64,000 nt of DNA, taken from an uncultured Bacteroidales bacterium (GTDB taxonomy: Bacteria > Bacteroidota > Bacteroidia > Bacteroidales > JAUNSR01). Positions 17,818-26,101 of this stretch are shown piece after piece (position 1 is the stretch's first letter; every line of letters begins with the position of its first letter). Made by a program: the position numbers and the translations under genes. Below the pieces are notes generated by a model. The model had not been told where the DNA came from. It saw nothing but the letters and a program-made list of their open reading frames with translations, and ran no database searches. The DNA is taken from NCBI GenBank assembly GCA_947074145.1, contig CAMTOJ010000006.1:1-64000 (forward strand). The letters are read 5' to 3'.

Positions 17818-18414
17818 ATGAAACAGAAATTTACAACAATAACATCATCATATTATCCTCTTCCTATTGAGAATGTAGATACGGATCAGATCATTCCGGC
17901 TCGTTTCCTTAAAGCTACAGATAAAGAGGGATTCGGCGATAATCTTTTCTTTGACTGGAGATATACTAAATCGGGAGAAAAGAATCCGGAGTTTGTTTTA
18001 AATAATGATAAATATACAGGCGAGGTGCTTGTTGCCGGAAAGAATTTCGGTAGCGGATCGAGTCGCGAACATGCAGCTTGGGCTGTGGCAGGTTTTGGAT
18101 TTAGAGTAGTGGTATCAAGCTTTTTTGCTGATATTTTCAAAAATAATGCTTTGAACAACGGAGTACTTCCTGTGGTTGTAAGCGAAGATTTTCTTGCAGA
18201 GATATTCGAATCAAATAAGAAAGATCCTAAGAATACCGTTACAGTAGATCTTGAAACACAGACAATCACAAATAACGGAACAGGAAAGAAAGAGAATTTC
18301 GATATCAATTCTTATAAGAAAAACTGTTTGCTTAACGGATATGATGATATCGATTATCTTTTAAGCAAAAAAGAGGAGATCGTGGGTTATGAGACTCAAC
18401 ATCCTGGGCTTTAA
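17818..18414 (+). CDS. leuD: 3-isopropylmalate dehydratase, small subunit
   Basis: LeuD is the swivelling-domain partner of LeuC. The 198-residue protein has the family signature [13 protein letters not shown] near the start and the conserved [13 protein letters not shown] loop, which binds substrate in the shared active site, followed by [19 protein letters not shown]. Length is normal for bacterial LeuD. The start ATG lies 13 bases after the leuC stop. A hairpin with T-rich tail follows, 28 bases after its stop, possibly reducing readthrough to the second half of the operon. Confidence 0.97.
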   Translation: MKQKFTTITSSYYPLPIENVDTDQIIPARFLKATDKEGFGDNLFFDWRYTKSGEKNPEFVLNNDKYTGEVLVAGKNFGSGSSREHAAWAVAGFGFRVVVSSFFADIFKNNALNNGVLPVVVSEDFLAEIFESNKKDPKNTVTVDLETQTITNNGTGKKENFDINSYKKNCLLNGYDDIDYLLSKKEEIVGYETQHPGL

Positions 18415-18441
18415 AATTGTTATCGACACGATATAGACTTT

Positions 18442-18472
18442 AAAGAGAATAATCTTTTTAATTCTCTTTTTG
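18442..18472 (+). terminator. intercistronic hairpin between leuD and the second synthase
   Basis: AAAGAGAAT and ATTCTCTTT pair around a ten-base loop and are followed by TTTGG. It looks like a weak terminator or an RNA-processing/stability hairpin. Confidence 0.6.
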
Positions 18473-18504
18473 GTCTTCTAATATGAATTGCAAAAACTCT
18501 TAAT

Positions 18505-20046
18505 ATGAGATTTGAAATAATGGATACTACACTTAGGGATGGAGAACAGACCTCGGGTGTTGCATTTAACTCTAATGAAAAACTTAATATTGCCAGATTT
18601 CTTCTTGAAGAGGTTGGAGTGGATCGTCTTGAGATTGCATCGGCAAGGGTATCTGATGGGGAATATCAGGGTGTAAAAAGAATTGTTGAATGGGCTGAGT
18701 CGACAGGCCGAATTCCTCAGATTGAGGTGTTGGGATTTGTTGATAACGGTGTATCTATTAATTGGATTAAGTCTGCCGGCTGTCAGGTGATGAATTTGCT
18801 AGCCAAAGGATCACTAAAACATTGTGAAAGTCAATTAAGAAAAACTCCTGAACAACATTTTGATGATGTTCGCCGAAATGTAGAGATGGCAAAAACCGAG
18901 GGTATAGATGTAAATCTTTATCTCGAAGATTGGTCTAATGGAATGCTTAATTCTCCAGACTATGTATTTGATATGATTGAATCATTAAAAGATTCCGGTA
19001 TAAAACGATTTATGTTATCAGATACCTTAGGGATACTTTCTCCATATCAAACCTTTTCAATGTGTACCAAGATACTTAAAAGATTTCCTGAACTTCATTT
19101 TGATTTTCACGGACATAATGATTATGACCTTGCTGTGTCAAATGCATTTGCCGCAGCCAAAGTGGGAGTACAGGGATTACACTGTACAGTGAATGGACTT
19201 GGCGAAAGAGCGGGTAATGCAACATTGTCGAGTCTTGTAGCAGTTCTTCATGATATGCTTGATGCGGAAACAGGAATTAACGAAGAGAAACTTAATCAGG
19301 CAAGTCGATTGGTTGAATCTTACTCGGGAATTCGAATATCGGGTAATACACCTATCGTAGGTGAGAATGTTTTTACTCAATGTGCGGGAGTGCATGCTGA
19401 TGGAGACTCCAAAGACAAATTGTATTTTAATGATCTTTTGCCTGAACGTTTCGGTCGAATGAGAGAATATGCACTTGGGAAAACTTCCGGTAAAGCTAAT
19501 ATAAGCATGAATTTAGAAGCTTTAGGAATAAATCTTGATGATGAGTCGATGAGGAAGGTTACTCAAAGGATTATAGAACTTGGTGATAAGAAAGAGCTTG
19601 TAACTCAAGATGATCTACCTTATATAATGGCAGATGTCCTTCAACAGGACTCAGATGATACACATGTAAAGATCCTTAATTATTCATTATCTCTTGCACA
19701 CGGATTAAAACCTTTTGCCGCTCTTAAGATTGAGATAAACGGAGAGGTCTATGAATCATCCTCTTCCGGTGATGGTCAGTATGATGCTTTTATGAAGGCT
19801 TTACGTAAGGTATATACCGAGCAACTTGAACGACAATTTCCCACACTGACCAATTATTCGATTACAATACCTCCGGGTGGACGTACGGATGCATTGGTAC
19901 AGGCTCTTATTACATGGGATTTCAATAGTTTATCGTTTAAAACCAAGGGGCTTGATGCAGACCAGAGTGAGGCGGCTATAAAAGCAACAATCAAAATGCT
20001 GAATAAGATTGAAAAATTGATTTCAGAAGAAAACAAACAGAATTAA
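18505..20046 (+). CDS. 2-isopropylmalate/citramalate synthase family enzyme (second synthase)
   Basis: The 513-residue protein belongs to the DRE-TIM metallolyase family. It has [13 protein letters not shown] with metal-binding D12, the metal-binding HGHNDYDLAVSNA motif, GLGERAGNATL, and a C-terminal LeuA-type regulatory domain (about 375-505). It differs clearly from the operon's own LeuA in sequence and barrel-loop composition. It most likely makes (R)-citramalate from pyruvate and acetyl-CoA, giving 2-oxobutyrate for isoleucine through LeuCD and LeuB. The alternative is a second isopropylmalate synthase. The Ile-rich leader peptide supports an isoleucine role for the operon. Motif reading cannot prove substrate choice. 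Bacteroides species have the same gene order as far as I recall. Confidence 0.88.
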   Translation: MRFEIMDTTLRDGEQTSGVAFNSNEKLNIARFLLEEVGVDRLEIASARVSDGEYQGVKRIVEWAESTGRIPQIEVLGFVDNGVSINWIKSAGCQVMNLLAKGSLKHCESQLRKTPEQHFDDVRRNVEMAKTEGIDVNLYLEDWSNGMLNSPDYVFDMIESLKDSGIKRFMLSDTLGILSPYQTFSMCTKILKRFPELHFDFHGHNDYDLAVSNAFAAAKVGVQGLHCTVNGLGERAGNATLSSLVAVLHDMLDAETGINEEKLNQASRLVESYSGIRISGNTPIVGENVFTQCAGVHADGDSKDKLYFNDLLPERFGRMREYALGKTSGKANISMNLEALGINLDDESMRKVTQRIIELGDKKELVTQDDLPYIMADVLQQDSDDTHVKILNYSLSLAHGLKPFAALKIEINGEVYESSSSGDGQYDAFMKALRKVYTEQLERQFPTLTNYSITIPPGGRTDALVQALITWDFNSLSFKTKGLDADQSEAAIKATIKMLNKIEKLISEENKQN

Positions 20047-20058
20047 TAAAAACGAAAT

Positions 20059-20095
20059 AAAAGAGTTTGCTTTATTTTGATAAAGCCCCTCTTTT
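20059..20095 (+). terminator. intercistronic hairpin before leuB
   Basis: An outer AAAAGAG/CTCTTTT stem and an inner GCTTTAT/ATAAAGC stem form a two-tier hairpin. It lies 17 bases upstream of leuB and resembles a partial terminator or a stabilising element. Confidence 0.6.
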
Positions 20096-20112
20096 AAAAA
20101 ATATATAAAACA

Positions 20113-21186
20113 ATGAAATTAAAAATCGCAGTATTACCGGGTGACGGAATAGGACCGGAAATAATTGAGCAGGCATTGAATGTCACTAAAGCTATTTGTG
20201 AAAAATTCGGACATGAGATAGAATATACATACGGAATTTGCGGTGCAGCTGCAATCGATAAGGTTGGTAATCCTTATCCTGATGATACTCATCAGATCTG
20301 TATGGAGAGCGACGCAGTACTTTTCGGTGCTGTGGGAGATCCGAGATTTGATAATGATCCATCGGCAAAAGTTCGTCCTGAGCAGGGACTTCTTGCAATG
20401 AGAAAGAAACTTGGTCTTTATGCAAATATTCGTCCTGTTACTACTTTCCCTTGTCTTATTCATAAATCACCACTAAGAGCAGATCTTATCGAGGGGGCTG
20501 ATTTCATGTGTATCAGAGAACTTACAGGTGGTATGTATTTCGGTCGTCCACAGGGTCGCTCAGAAGATGGCAACACTGCTTACGATACTTGCGTTTATAC
20601 TCGCGAGGAGATTGAAAGAATCGTAACTCTTGCTTATGAGTATGCTATGAAACGCAGAAAGAAAGTGACAATTGTAGATAAAGCTAATGTTCTTGCTACA
20701 TCACGTCTTTGGAGAGAGGTCGCAAAAGAGATTGCTCCTAAATATCCAGAAGTGGAAACTGAATTTATGTTCGTTGACAATGCGGCAATGCGTATGATTC
20801 AGTGGCCTAAAGATTTCGATGTTATGGTTACTGAAAATATGTTTGGAGATATCCTTACAGACGAAGGTTCGGTAATCACCGGTTCTATGGGTATGCTTCC
20901 TTCTGCTTCTATCGGAACTTATACTTCAGTATTTGAGCCTATCCACGGATCATGGCCACAAGCAGCGGGACAGAATATCGCTAATCCTCTTGCAACTATT
21001 CTTTCGGCTGCAATGATGTTTGATTATGCTTTTTCTCTTAAAGCTGAGGCAAAACTTATTCGTGATGCCGTTGATGCATCTATGGATCAGATGGTAAGAA
21101 CAGGAGATATTCAGGAAGCAGGAAACAAAAACTATTCAACTTCGGAAGTTGGTGAGTGGATTGTTGATTTTATAAAAAAGAATTAA
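20113..21186 (+). CDS. leuB: 3-isopropylmalate dehydrogenase
   Basis: LeuB oxidatively decarboxylates 3-isopropylmalate with NAD+ to give the 2-oxo acid precursor of leucine. The 357-residue protein has the family motifs [10 protein letters not shown] at the N-terminus, [27 protein letters not shown] and the metal/substrate segment [22 protein letters not shown]. Length is normal. It closes the leu operon. If the second synthase makes citramalate, LeuB or a related dehydrogenase would also be needed for 3-methylmalate; that dual use is inferred, not visible in the sequence. Confidence 0.97.
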   Translation: MKLKIAVLPGDGIGPEIIEQALNVTKAICEKFGHEIEYTYGICGAAAIDKVGNPYPDDTHQICMESDAVLFGAVGDPRFDNDPSAKVRPEQGLLAMRKKLGLYANIRPVTTFPCLIHKSPLRADLIEGADFMCIRELTGGMYFGRPQGRSEDGNTAYDTCVYTREEIERIVTLAYEYAMKRRKKVTIVDKANVLATSRLWREVAKEIAPKYPEVETEFMFVDNAAMRMIQWPKDFDVMVTENMFGDILTDEGSVITGSMGMLPSASIGTYTSVFEPIHGSWPQAAGQNIANPLATILSAAMMFDYAFSLKAEAKLIRDAVDASMDQMVRTGDIQEAGNKNYSTSEVGEWIVDFIKKN

Positions 21187-21314
21187 TTACCCGACTTATT
21201 AATCGGGGGATATTCGAATAACAGAAAAACAACTAAAATATATATTGCGGAGTATATGTTTTAATTGAAATCAATGTCTGAGAAGACAAGATTTATACTT
21301 TTGAATTTTATTGA

Positions 21315-21348
21315 AAAAACGGTGATGTTGTTAGCATCACCGTTTTTA
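21315..21348. terminator. bidirectional terminator between leuB and the TonB receptor gene
   Basis: AAAAACGGTGATG and CATCACCGTTTTT form a 13-bp perfect stem with a seven-base loop. It has A- and T-rich ends on both sides and sits between convergent genes. Confidence 0.93.
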
Positions 21349-21353
21349 GTTTA

Positions 21354-23657
21354 TCAAAAAGAAAGTTTTATACCTGCAAAATAAGAACGAGGCGTTGCCG
21401 GACCGTATATATAACCTGAATCACGATTTTCACCCTTATCAAAATCAGATTGATAGGCATTAAAAATGTTCTGAATACCGGCACAAATATCCATCTCTAT
21501 ACCTCTGTATAGTTTGAATTTATAAACTGCTTTGAAATTTATATCGAAAAAATCAGGTGTTTCAACATTCATATCAACAGGAATATTGCCGGCTCCTGCT
21601 CTGTGTTGAACAAGCATATCACCTGTATATGTACCGGAAAGAGAAAGAGTAACCGGTCTCACCGGGGTATAGTTTGCCGTAAAATATCCATATAGGTTAG
21701 GAGTTCTGAACATTCTTCTTTCTGCTTCTACCTCGTCACTCCAAACCTCTTCTTCGTCATATAAACTTTTTTGTATAGTTGCTCCTACCTGAAGATCGAA
21801 TTTATCTTTATAAGCCATTTTTCCCTCAACTGTTAATCCATATACTTTTGCACCCTCTCCATTGCGTCGTTGTTTGATAAGTATTTCATCTCTATAACCT
21901 AAATCGTCTATAATGAAGACGTCATTAAGTCGGGTGTAGAAACCTTCAATAAGAATATTGGTACTCAAACCCCTGAATTGTTTGTACATATCTGCTGAAA
22001 GACTGAAACTATTTGATTTTTCCTCTTTAAGATTAGGATCGATTTCAATCATGGAAACCGTGCCTCCAACATTTTCGATATGTAGATCTTCATCAAAAGC
22101 CTGAGGAGCACGGAATCCTGCTGTATATGTAGCACGTATGTTCAGGTTTTCGTAAGGATTGAATCTAAGATTCGCTCTGGGACTGAAAATAGGATTTTTC
22201 AACATATTATGTTTATCCATTCTCGCTCCAATAAGAAAGCCCCACATATCATTTTTCCATTCATTCTGAGCAAAAGCACCAAACGTTCTTACATCTTGTT
22301 TTATGTAACGATCATATCCCCACATATCGTCTTCTATGTTGTCGGATGTATATTCGGCTCCGGTTGTCAGTTCTGCCGGCATGAACAGACATTGATTAAA
22401 TTTATAAGAATATTGTGCACCTCCGAGAAGCGTGATATTAGTTGTTTCTCCGTAAGCATTAGGATCTTGTCCACCTCCATAATAACTATTTCTCATTATA
22501 TATTGAGCGGAAGTATAAAGAGTAAATCTCTGACGACTGTCAGGACTGAACATGTCGAATTTTAGACCGCCTCCGTTAATTGAGCTTTCCACTTGTTCTG
22601 CAATATCGGCTTCATGGGGTGGTCTGTTAAACATATTACCTCCACGACGAAACTCTTGCATATTATGATATTCTAATGATATTTTAGAGTAATTGCCGGT
22701 TTTAACAAATGATCTGAAACCGAAAGTATTATTTTTAAGTTCAGGAAGTTCTGAGAATCGGTCTCCATCATGATCATAATGGTTACGAATTCTGCTTTGA
22801 CCGAATACATATATTCCACCTTTATGATTGTCTGTGACAAGAGATGCATTTACAGTTGTATTATTATCAACAGCATCCCAATTGCCAATAGAAGTAAGAT
22901 TATGTGATATTTGGGCTGAGTTGTTAATTGGTTCCTTGGTTATGATATTTATTGAACCGGCAATAGCAGCGGCTCCTGTGATTGCAGATCCTCCTCCGCG
23001 CATAATTTCAACTCTTTCAATCATGTTGGCCGGAATTTGCTCAAGTCCATAAACCGCAGAAAGTGCACTGAATACCGGTCGTGAATCAATAAGAATCTGA
23101 GTATACGGACCATCAAGACCATTTATACGAACTTGAGTATATCCGCAATTTTGACAATTGTTTTCGACTCTTACCCCCGGTTGAAAGTTTAAACCCTGAG
23201 AAAGATTTACTGAATTTGTGGACTCAAAACTTTTTATATCCAGAACATTTATAAGTGAGGGAGATGCCTTTCTTGTTTCCATTATAGGATTGGCAGAGAT
23301 CACGACATTTTCAAGAGCAATCTGATTTTCTTCAATTTCAAAATTGACTTCAATAGATTGATTTTTTGATATCTGAATCTTTTTTGTCAATGTTGAATAA
23401 CCAAGAGATGTTACCTCGAGAGTTATTTCGCCTGTCGGTATATCTTTAAGGAAGAAATGACCACTATGATCGGTTGCAGTACCTATTGTAGTTCCTTTTA
23501 TTACGATATTAATATATGGAAGATGTTCATTGGTCCTTTTGTCTATAACATGACCAAAAATATTGGCATCGCTGAATTTATTTTCAATAGCGAAGAGAGA
23601 GTAAGGGAATATAATGGTATAGCATAAGCTGACCAAAATAGATATAATTTTTGTCAT
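21354..23657 (-). CDS. TonB-dependent outer-membrane receptor
   Basis: The 767-residue protein has a signal peptide (to about residue 23), then a carboxypeptidase-regulatory-like beta domain (IFGHVIDKRTNEHLPYINIVIKGTTIGTATDHSGHFFLKDI). A plug domain follows (VVISANP... NGLDGPYTQILIDSRPVFSALSAVYGLEQIPANMIERVEIMRGGGSAITG), and then a 22-strand-type barrel ending in the terminal aromatic residue of ...AGIKLSF. The plug contains ENNCQNCGYTQVRI, a cysteine pair found in a receptor subgroup often linked to metal or heme uptake. The adjacent gene encodes a His-rich small membrane protein, which supports a metal ligand such as zinc or copper. Ligand assignment is inference. The gene is separated from that neighbour by 317 bases. 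Confidence 0.92.
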   Translation of the reverse strand: MTKIISILVSLCYTIIFPYSLFAIENKFSDANIFGHVIDKRTNEHLPYINIVIKGTTIGTATDHSGHFFLKDIPTGEITLEVTSLGYSTLTKKIQISKNQSIEVNFEIEENQIALENVVISANPIMETRKASPSLINVLDIKSFESTNSVNLSQGLNFQPGVRVENNCQNCGYTQVRINGLDGPYTQILIDSRPVFSALSAVYGLEQIPANMIERVEIMRGGGSAITGAAAIAGSINIITKEPINNSAQISHNLTSIGNWDAVDNNTTVNASLVTDNHKGGIYVFGQSRIRNHYDHDGDRFSELPELKNNTFGFRSFVKTGNYSKISLEYHNMQEFRRGGNMFNRPPHEADIAEQVESSINGGGLKFDMFSPDSRQRFTLYTSAQYIMRNSYYGGGQDPNAYGETTNITLLGGAQYSYKFNQCLFMPAELTTGAEYTSDNIEDDMWGYDRYIKQDVRTFGAFAQNEWKNDMWGFLIGARMDKHNMLKNPIFSPRANLRFNPYENLNIRATYTAGFRAPQAFDEDLHIENVGGTVSMIEIDPNLKEEKSNSFSLSADMYKQFRGLSTNILIEGFYTRLNDVFIIDDLGYRDEILIKQRRNGEGAKVYGLTVEGKMAYKDKFDLQVGATIQKSLYDEEEVWSDEVEAERRMFRTPNLYGYFTANYTPVRPVTLSLSGTYTGDMLVQHRAGAGNIPVDMNVETPDFFDINFKAVYKFKLYRGIEMDICAGIQNIFNAYQSDFDKGENRDSGYIYGPATPRSYFAGIKLSF

Positions 23658-23974
23658 AAAAATCTGGTTGAGGAATGATCTGAAAAAAGATATATAAGAG
23701 AAGTTATCTTTAATCAGAATTGATTATTTGATAGTAATATATGCGAAGAGTCTGTTTTAAAGGAATATAAAATCGAGTCTATATGATATTTCTTTTGCAA
23801 TATCACACGACCTTTCTTACCAAAAATGATTTGATGTTTCTTTAAAAAAAGCTTAATGTTAAGACTTTCGGATATATGGAGTCAGTTCGGATTTATTTAT
23901 AATTTCTCAATTGATATTTTTACATGTCAATTTTAGAAATAAATAAAAGCCGAATAATTAAAAATAAAAAAATA
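23658..23974. other. intergenic region between the receptor and the His-rich protein gene
   Basis: It is AT-rich and I see no gene. There is no exact minus-strand -7 match here, so the receptor may be transcribed from the promoter of the upstream His-rich gene. Confidence 0.4.
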
Positions 23975-24316
23975 TCAAATGACAGGGGGAGCTCTTAGAG
24001 AGGTTACTCTGATTATAATCAGAGGGATTTCGGATATTGCGATGAAATTGTCAAACACAGATAATATTTGAGGATAAAAACCTTCAAAATATGAATCTGT
24101 TATATCGTCTGTTAATGCAGATGAATTGAAAGAATGAATTAATTCAATCTCCGAAGTATTATGTTCATGAGTCACATCTTTATCGAATGGATGTGAATGG
24201 ACTATCGTAACTCCGTTAATGATGTGAGTATGCATAAAAAAACTTATGCCTGCCATGTAAGAAATAAATATACACGGTAGGATAAATTTTAATATGTCTA
24301 ATAATTTACCTTTCAT
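23975..24316 (-). CDS. small His-rich membrane-anchored protein
   Basis: The 113-residue protein has a hydrophobic N-terminal segment (ILKFILPCIFISYMAGISFFM). It is followed by a histidine-rich periplasmic stretch HTHIINGVTIVHSHPFDKDVTHEHNTSEIELIH, which contains eight histidines, and a second hydrophobic region. The H-x-H and H-x-H-P pattern with acidic residues suggests transition-metal binding. It lies upstream of, and on the same strand as, a TonB receptor. I recall similar small proteins beside receptors in other Bacteroidales but cannot name a characterised family. A role in metal handling is inferred. Confidence 0.8.
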   Translation of the reverse strand: MKGKLLDILKFILPCIFISYMAGISFFMHTHIINGVTIVHSHPFDKDVTHEHNTSEIELIHSFNSSALTDDITDSYFEGFYPQILSVFDNFIAISEIPLIIIRVTSLRAPPVI

Positions 24317-24333
24317 AACACATCTTGAGTCTG

Positions 24334-24341
24334 CAAATATA
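24334..24341 (-). promoter_or_regulatory. -7 element before the His-rich protein gene
   Basis: CAAATATA on the plus strand is TATATTTG on the minus strand, an exact -7 match 17 bases upstream of the ATG. No clear -33 element is visible. Confidence 0.5.
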
Positions 24342-24539
24342 CTCTAATCTATTATAAAAACTGCATTTATATAATTACATAGATATTACAACTCTTGTAA
24401 TTAACAAATATTGAATATAAATACAATAACGATAAAAATATTTTAATTTTCATCATATTGATAAGTGTATTTAGTATATTTATCCTGTTGTCGAAAACAA
24501 TTGTGTTAAGAGTATTTATTAAGATATAAAAAGTAAATT

Positions 24540-25988
24540 ATGGAAATTAAGGATCTACAACCTGAACTTATATGGAAATATTTTGAAGAGATTACAAAAG
24601 TGCCTCGTCCATCAAAAAAAGAGGAAAAAATAAGAGAATATCTTATTGATTTTGCAAAAAAACATCACCTACCATATAAAGAGGATAAAACAGGAAATAT
24701 ACTTATCAGTAAGAAAGCAACCTCAGGTTTTGAGAAGAAAAAGCCCGTTGTTCTTCAGTCGCACATGGATATGGTATGTGAGAAAAATAATGATGTTGAA
24801 CATGATTTTGAGAATGATCCGATTCAAACTTATATAGATGGTGACTGGTTGAAAGCTAAAGGTACAACACTTGGAGCAGATAACGGTATCGGTATGGCTG
24901 CACAACTTGCGGTACTTGCAGATAACAACGTTGAACATGGACCTATTGAAGCCCTTTTTACCGTAGATGAAGAAACTGGACTTACAGGAGCTTTTGCTCT
25001 TGAAGAGGGATTTTTCGATTCAAAGATATTATTGAATCTTGACTCGGAAGATGAGGCAGAAATATTTATTGGTTGTGCAGGGGGAATAGATACTAAGGCT
25101 TATTTTAAATATAAAACCTCGATGTCTCCTGCAAATTATCATTATTGTAAGATCGAAGTTAAAAATCTTCTCGGAGGTCACTCAGGAGGGGATATACATT
25201 TGGCAAGGGGTAATGCTAATAAAATATTGAACAGATTTTTATGGCAGACAATGAAGAATACAAATCTTGTTCTTTGTAACATCAACGGAGGTAATCTTCA
25301 TAATGCAATACCACGTGAAGCTTCTGCAGTTATTGGTGTTCCTTCATCAAAGAAAGAACAGTTGCGCATTGACCTGAATATTTTTATAGCAGATATGGAA
25401 GCTGAATATGCCGGTATCGAACCAAATATGCAAATATTAATGGAGTCAGAGGAGAAACAAAATGTCTGTATAGATGCTTCTACTACTAAAAATCTTATCT
25501 ATTCATTATATGCTTGTCCTCATGGTGTTATTTCAATGAGTAATGATATGCCTGGACTTGTAGAAACTTCTACAAACCTTGCATCAGTAAAGATGAAAGA
25601 GGATAATACCATATTAGTAGCTACAAGTCAAAGAAGTTCTGTAGAATCAAGGAAATATGATATAGCCAACATGGTTGAATCTGTTTTCGTTTTAGGCGGA
25701 GCAGAGGTGACTCATGGAGATGGGTATCCGGGATGGAGACCTAACCTTAATTCTTCAATTATGAAAACTGCTATTAAAACCTATGAAGAGTTGTATAATG
25801 TGACTCCTAAGATTAAGGCAATACATGCAGGACTTGAATGTGGATTATTCTTAAAAAAATATCCCGGTCTTGATATGATATCATTTGGCCCGACAATGAC
25901 AGGAGTTCATTCTCCTGATGAGAAGCTTAATATACCTGCTGTAGAAAAATTCTATAATCATCTTCTTGCTATATTGAAAAATGTATAG
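24540..25988 (+). CDS. pepD: aminoacyl-histidine dipeptidase (peptidase D)
   Basis: This is a cytosolic metallodipeptidase of the M20C family with broad dipeptide specificity (carnosine-type Xaa-His). The 482-residue protein has the zinc-site motifs QSHMDMV (His75, with Asp77 supporting), LGADNGIG (bridging D114) and VDEETGLTG (general base and ligand E144/E145). A lid/dimerisation domain lies between about residues 210 and 380, and the C-terminal segment IHAGLECG...GPTMTGVHSPDE carries further metal and substrate residues. Length matches E. coli PepD. It stands alone with a strong terminator. The short leader shows TATATTTA, near-consensus at -7, but no matched -33. Confidence 0.95.
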   Translation: MEIKDLQPELIWKYFEEITKVPRPSKKEEKIREYLIDFAKKHHLPYKEDKTGNILISKKATSGFEKKKPVVLQSHMDMVCEKNNDVEHDFENDPIQTYIDGDWLKAKGTTLGADNGIGMAAQLAVLADNNVEHGPIEALFTVDEETGLTGAFALEEGFFDSKILLNLDSEDEAEIFIGCAGGIDTKAYFKYKTSMSPANYHYCKIEVKNLLGGHSGGDIHLARGNANKILNRFLWQTMKNTNLVLCNINGGNLHNAIPREASAVIGVPSSKKEQLRIDLNIFIADMEAEYAGIEPNMQILMESEEKQNVCIDASTTKNLIYSLYACPHGVISMSNDMPGLVETSTNLASVKMKEDNTILVATSQRSSVESRKYDIANMVESVFVLGGAEVTHGDGYPGWRPNLNSSIMKTAIKTYEELYNVTPKIKAIHAGLECGLFLKKYPGLDMISFGPTMTGVHSPDEKLNIPAVEKFYNHLLAILKNV

Positions 25989-26006
25989 AGATTCGATATA
26001 AAATTA

Positions 26007-26047
26007 GAAACGGGAAAGGATTAATTAATCTCTTTCCCGTTTTTTTA
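26007..26047. terminator. terminator after pepD
   Basis: AAACGGGAAAG and CTTTCCCGTTT form a perfect stem with an AT loop, followed by a long T run. It is placed between convergent genes. Confidence 0.92.
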
Positions 26048-26101
26048 TTCAACGATTATATATAATTTCTTTTTGTTATCATATGATAATTTAATAACCT
26101 A

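Noticed and set aside
17886-18308. 140-codon minus-strand frame inside leuD
   Set aside because: It is an overlap shadow of a well-conserved leuD and has no independent support.
21190-21207. Short hairpin CCCGA/TCGGG after leuB as a terminator
   Set aside because: The stem is only five pairs and no T tract follows; the strong hairpin at 21315-21348 is the better terminator.
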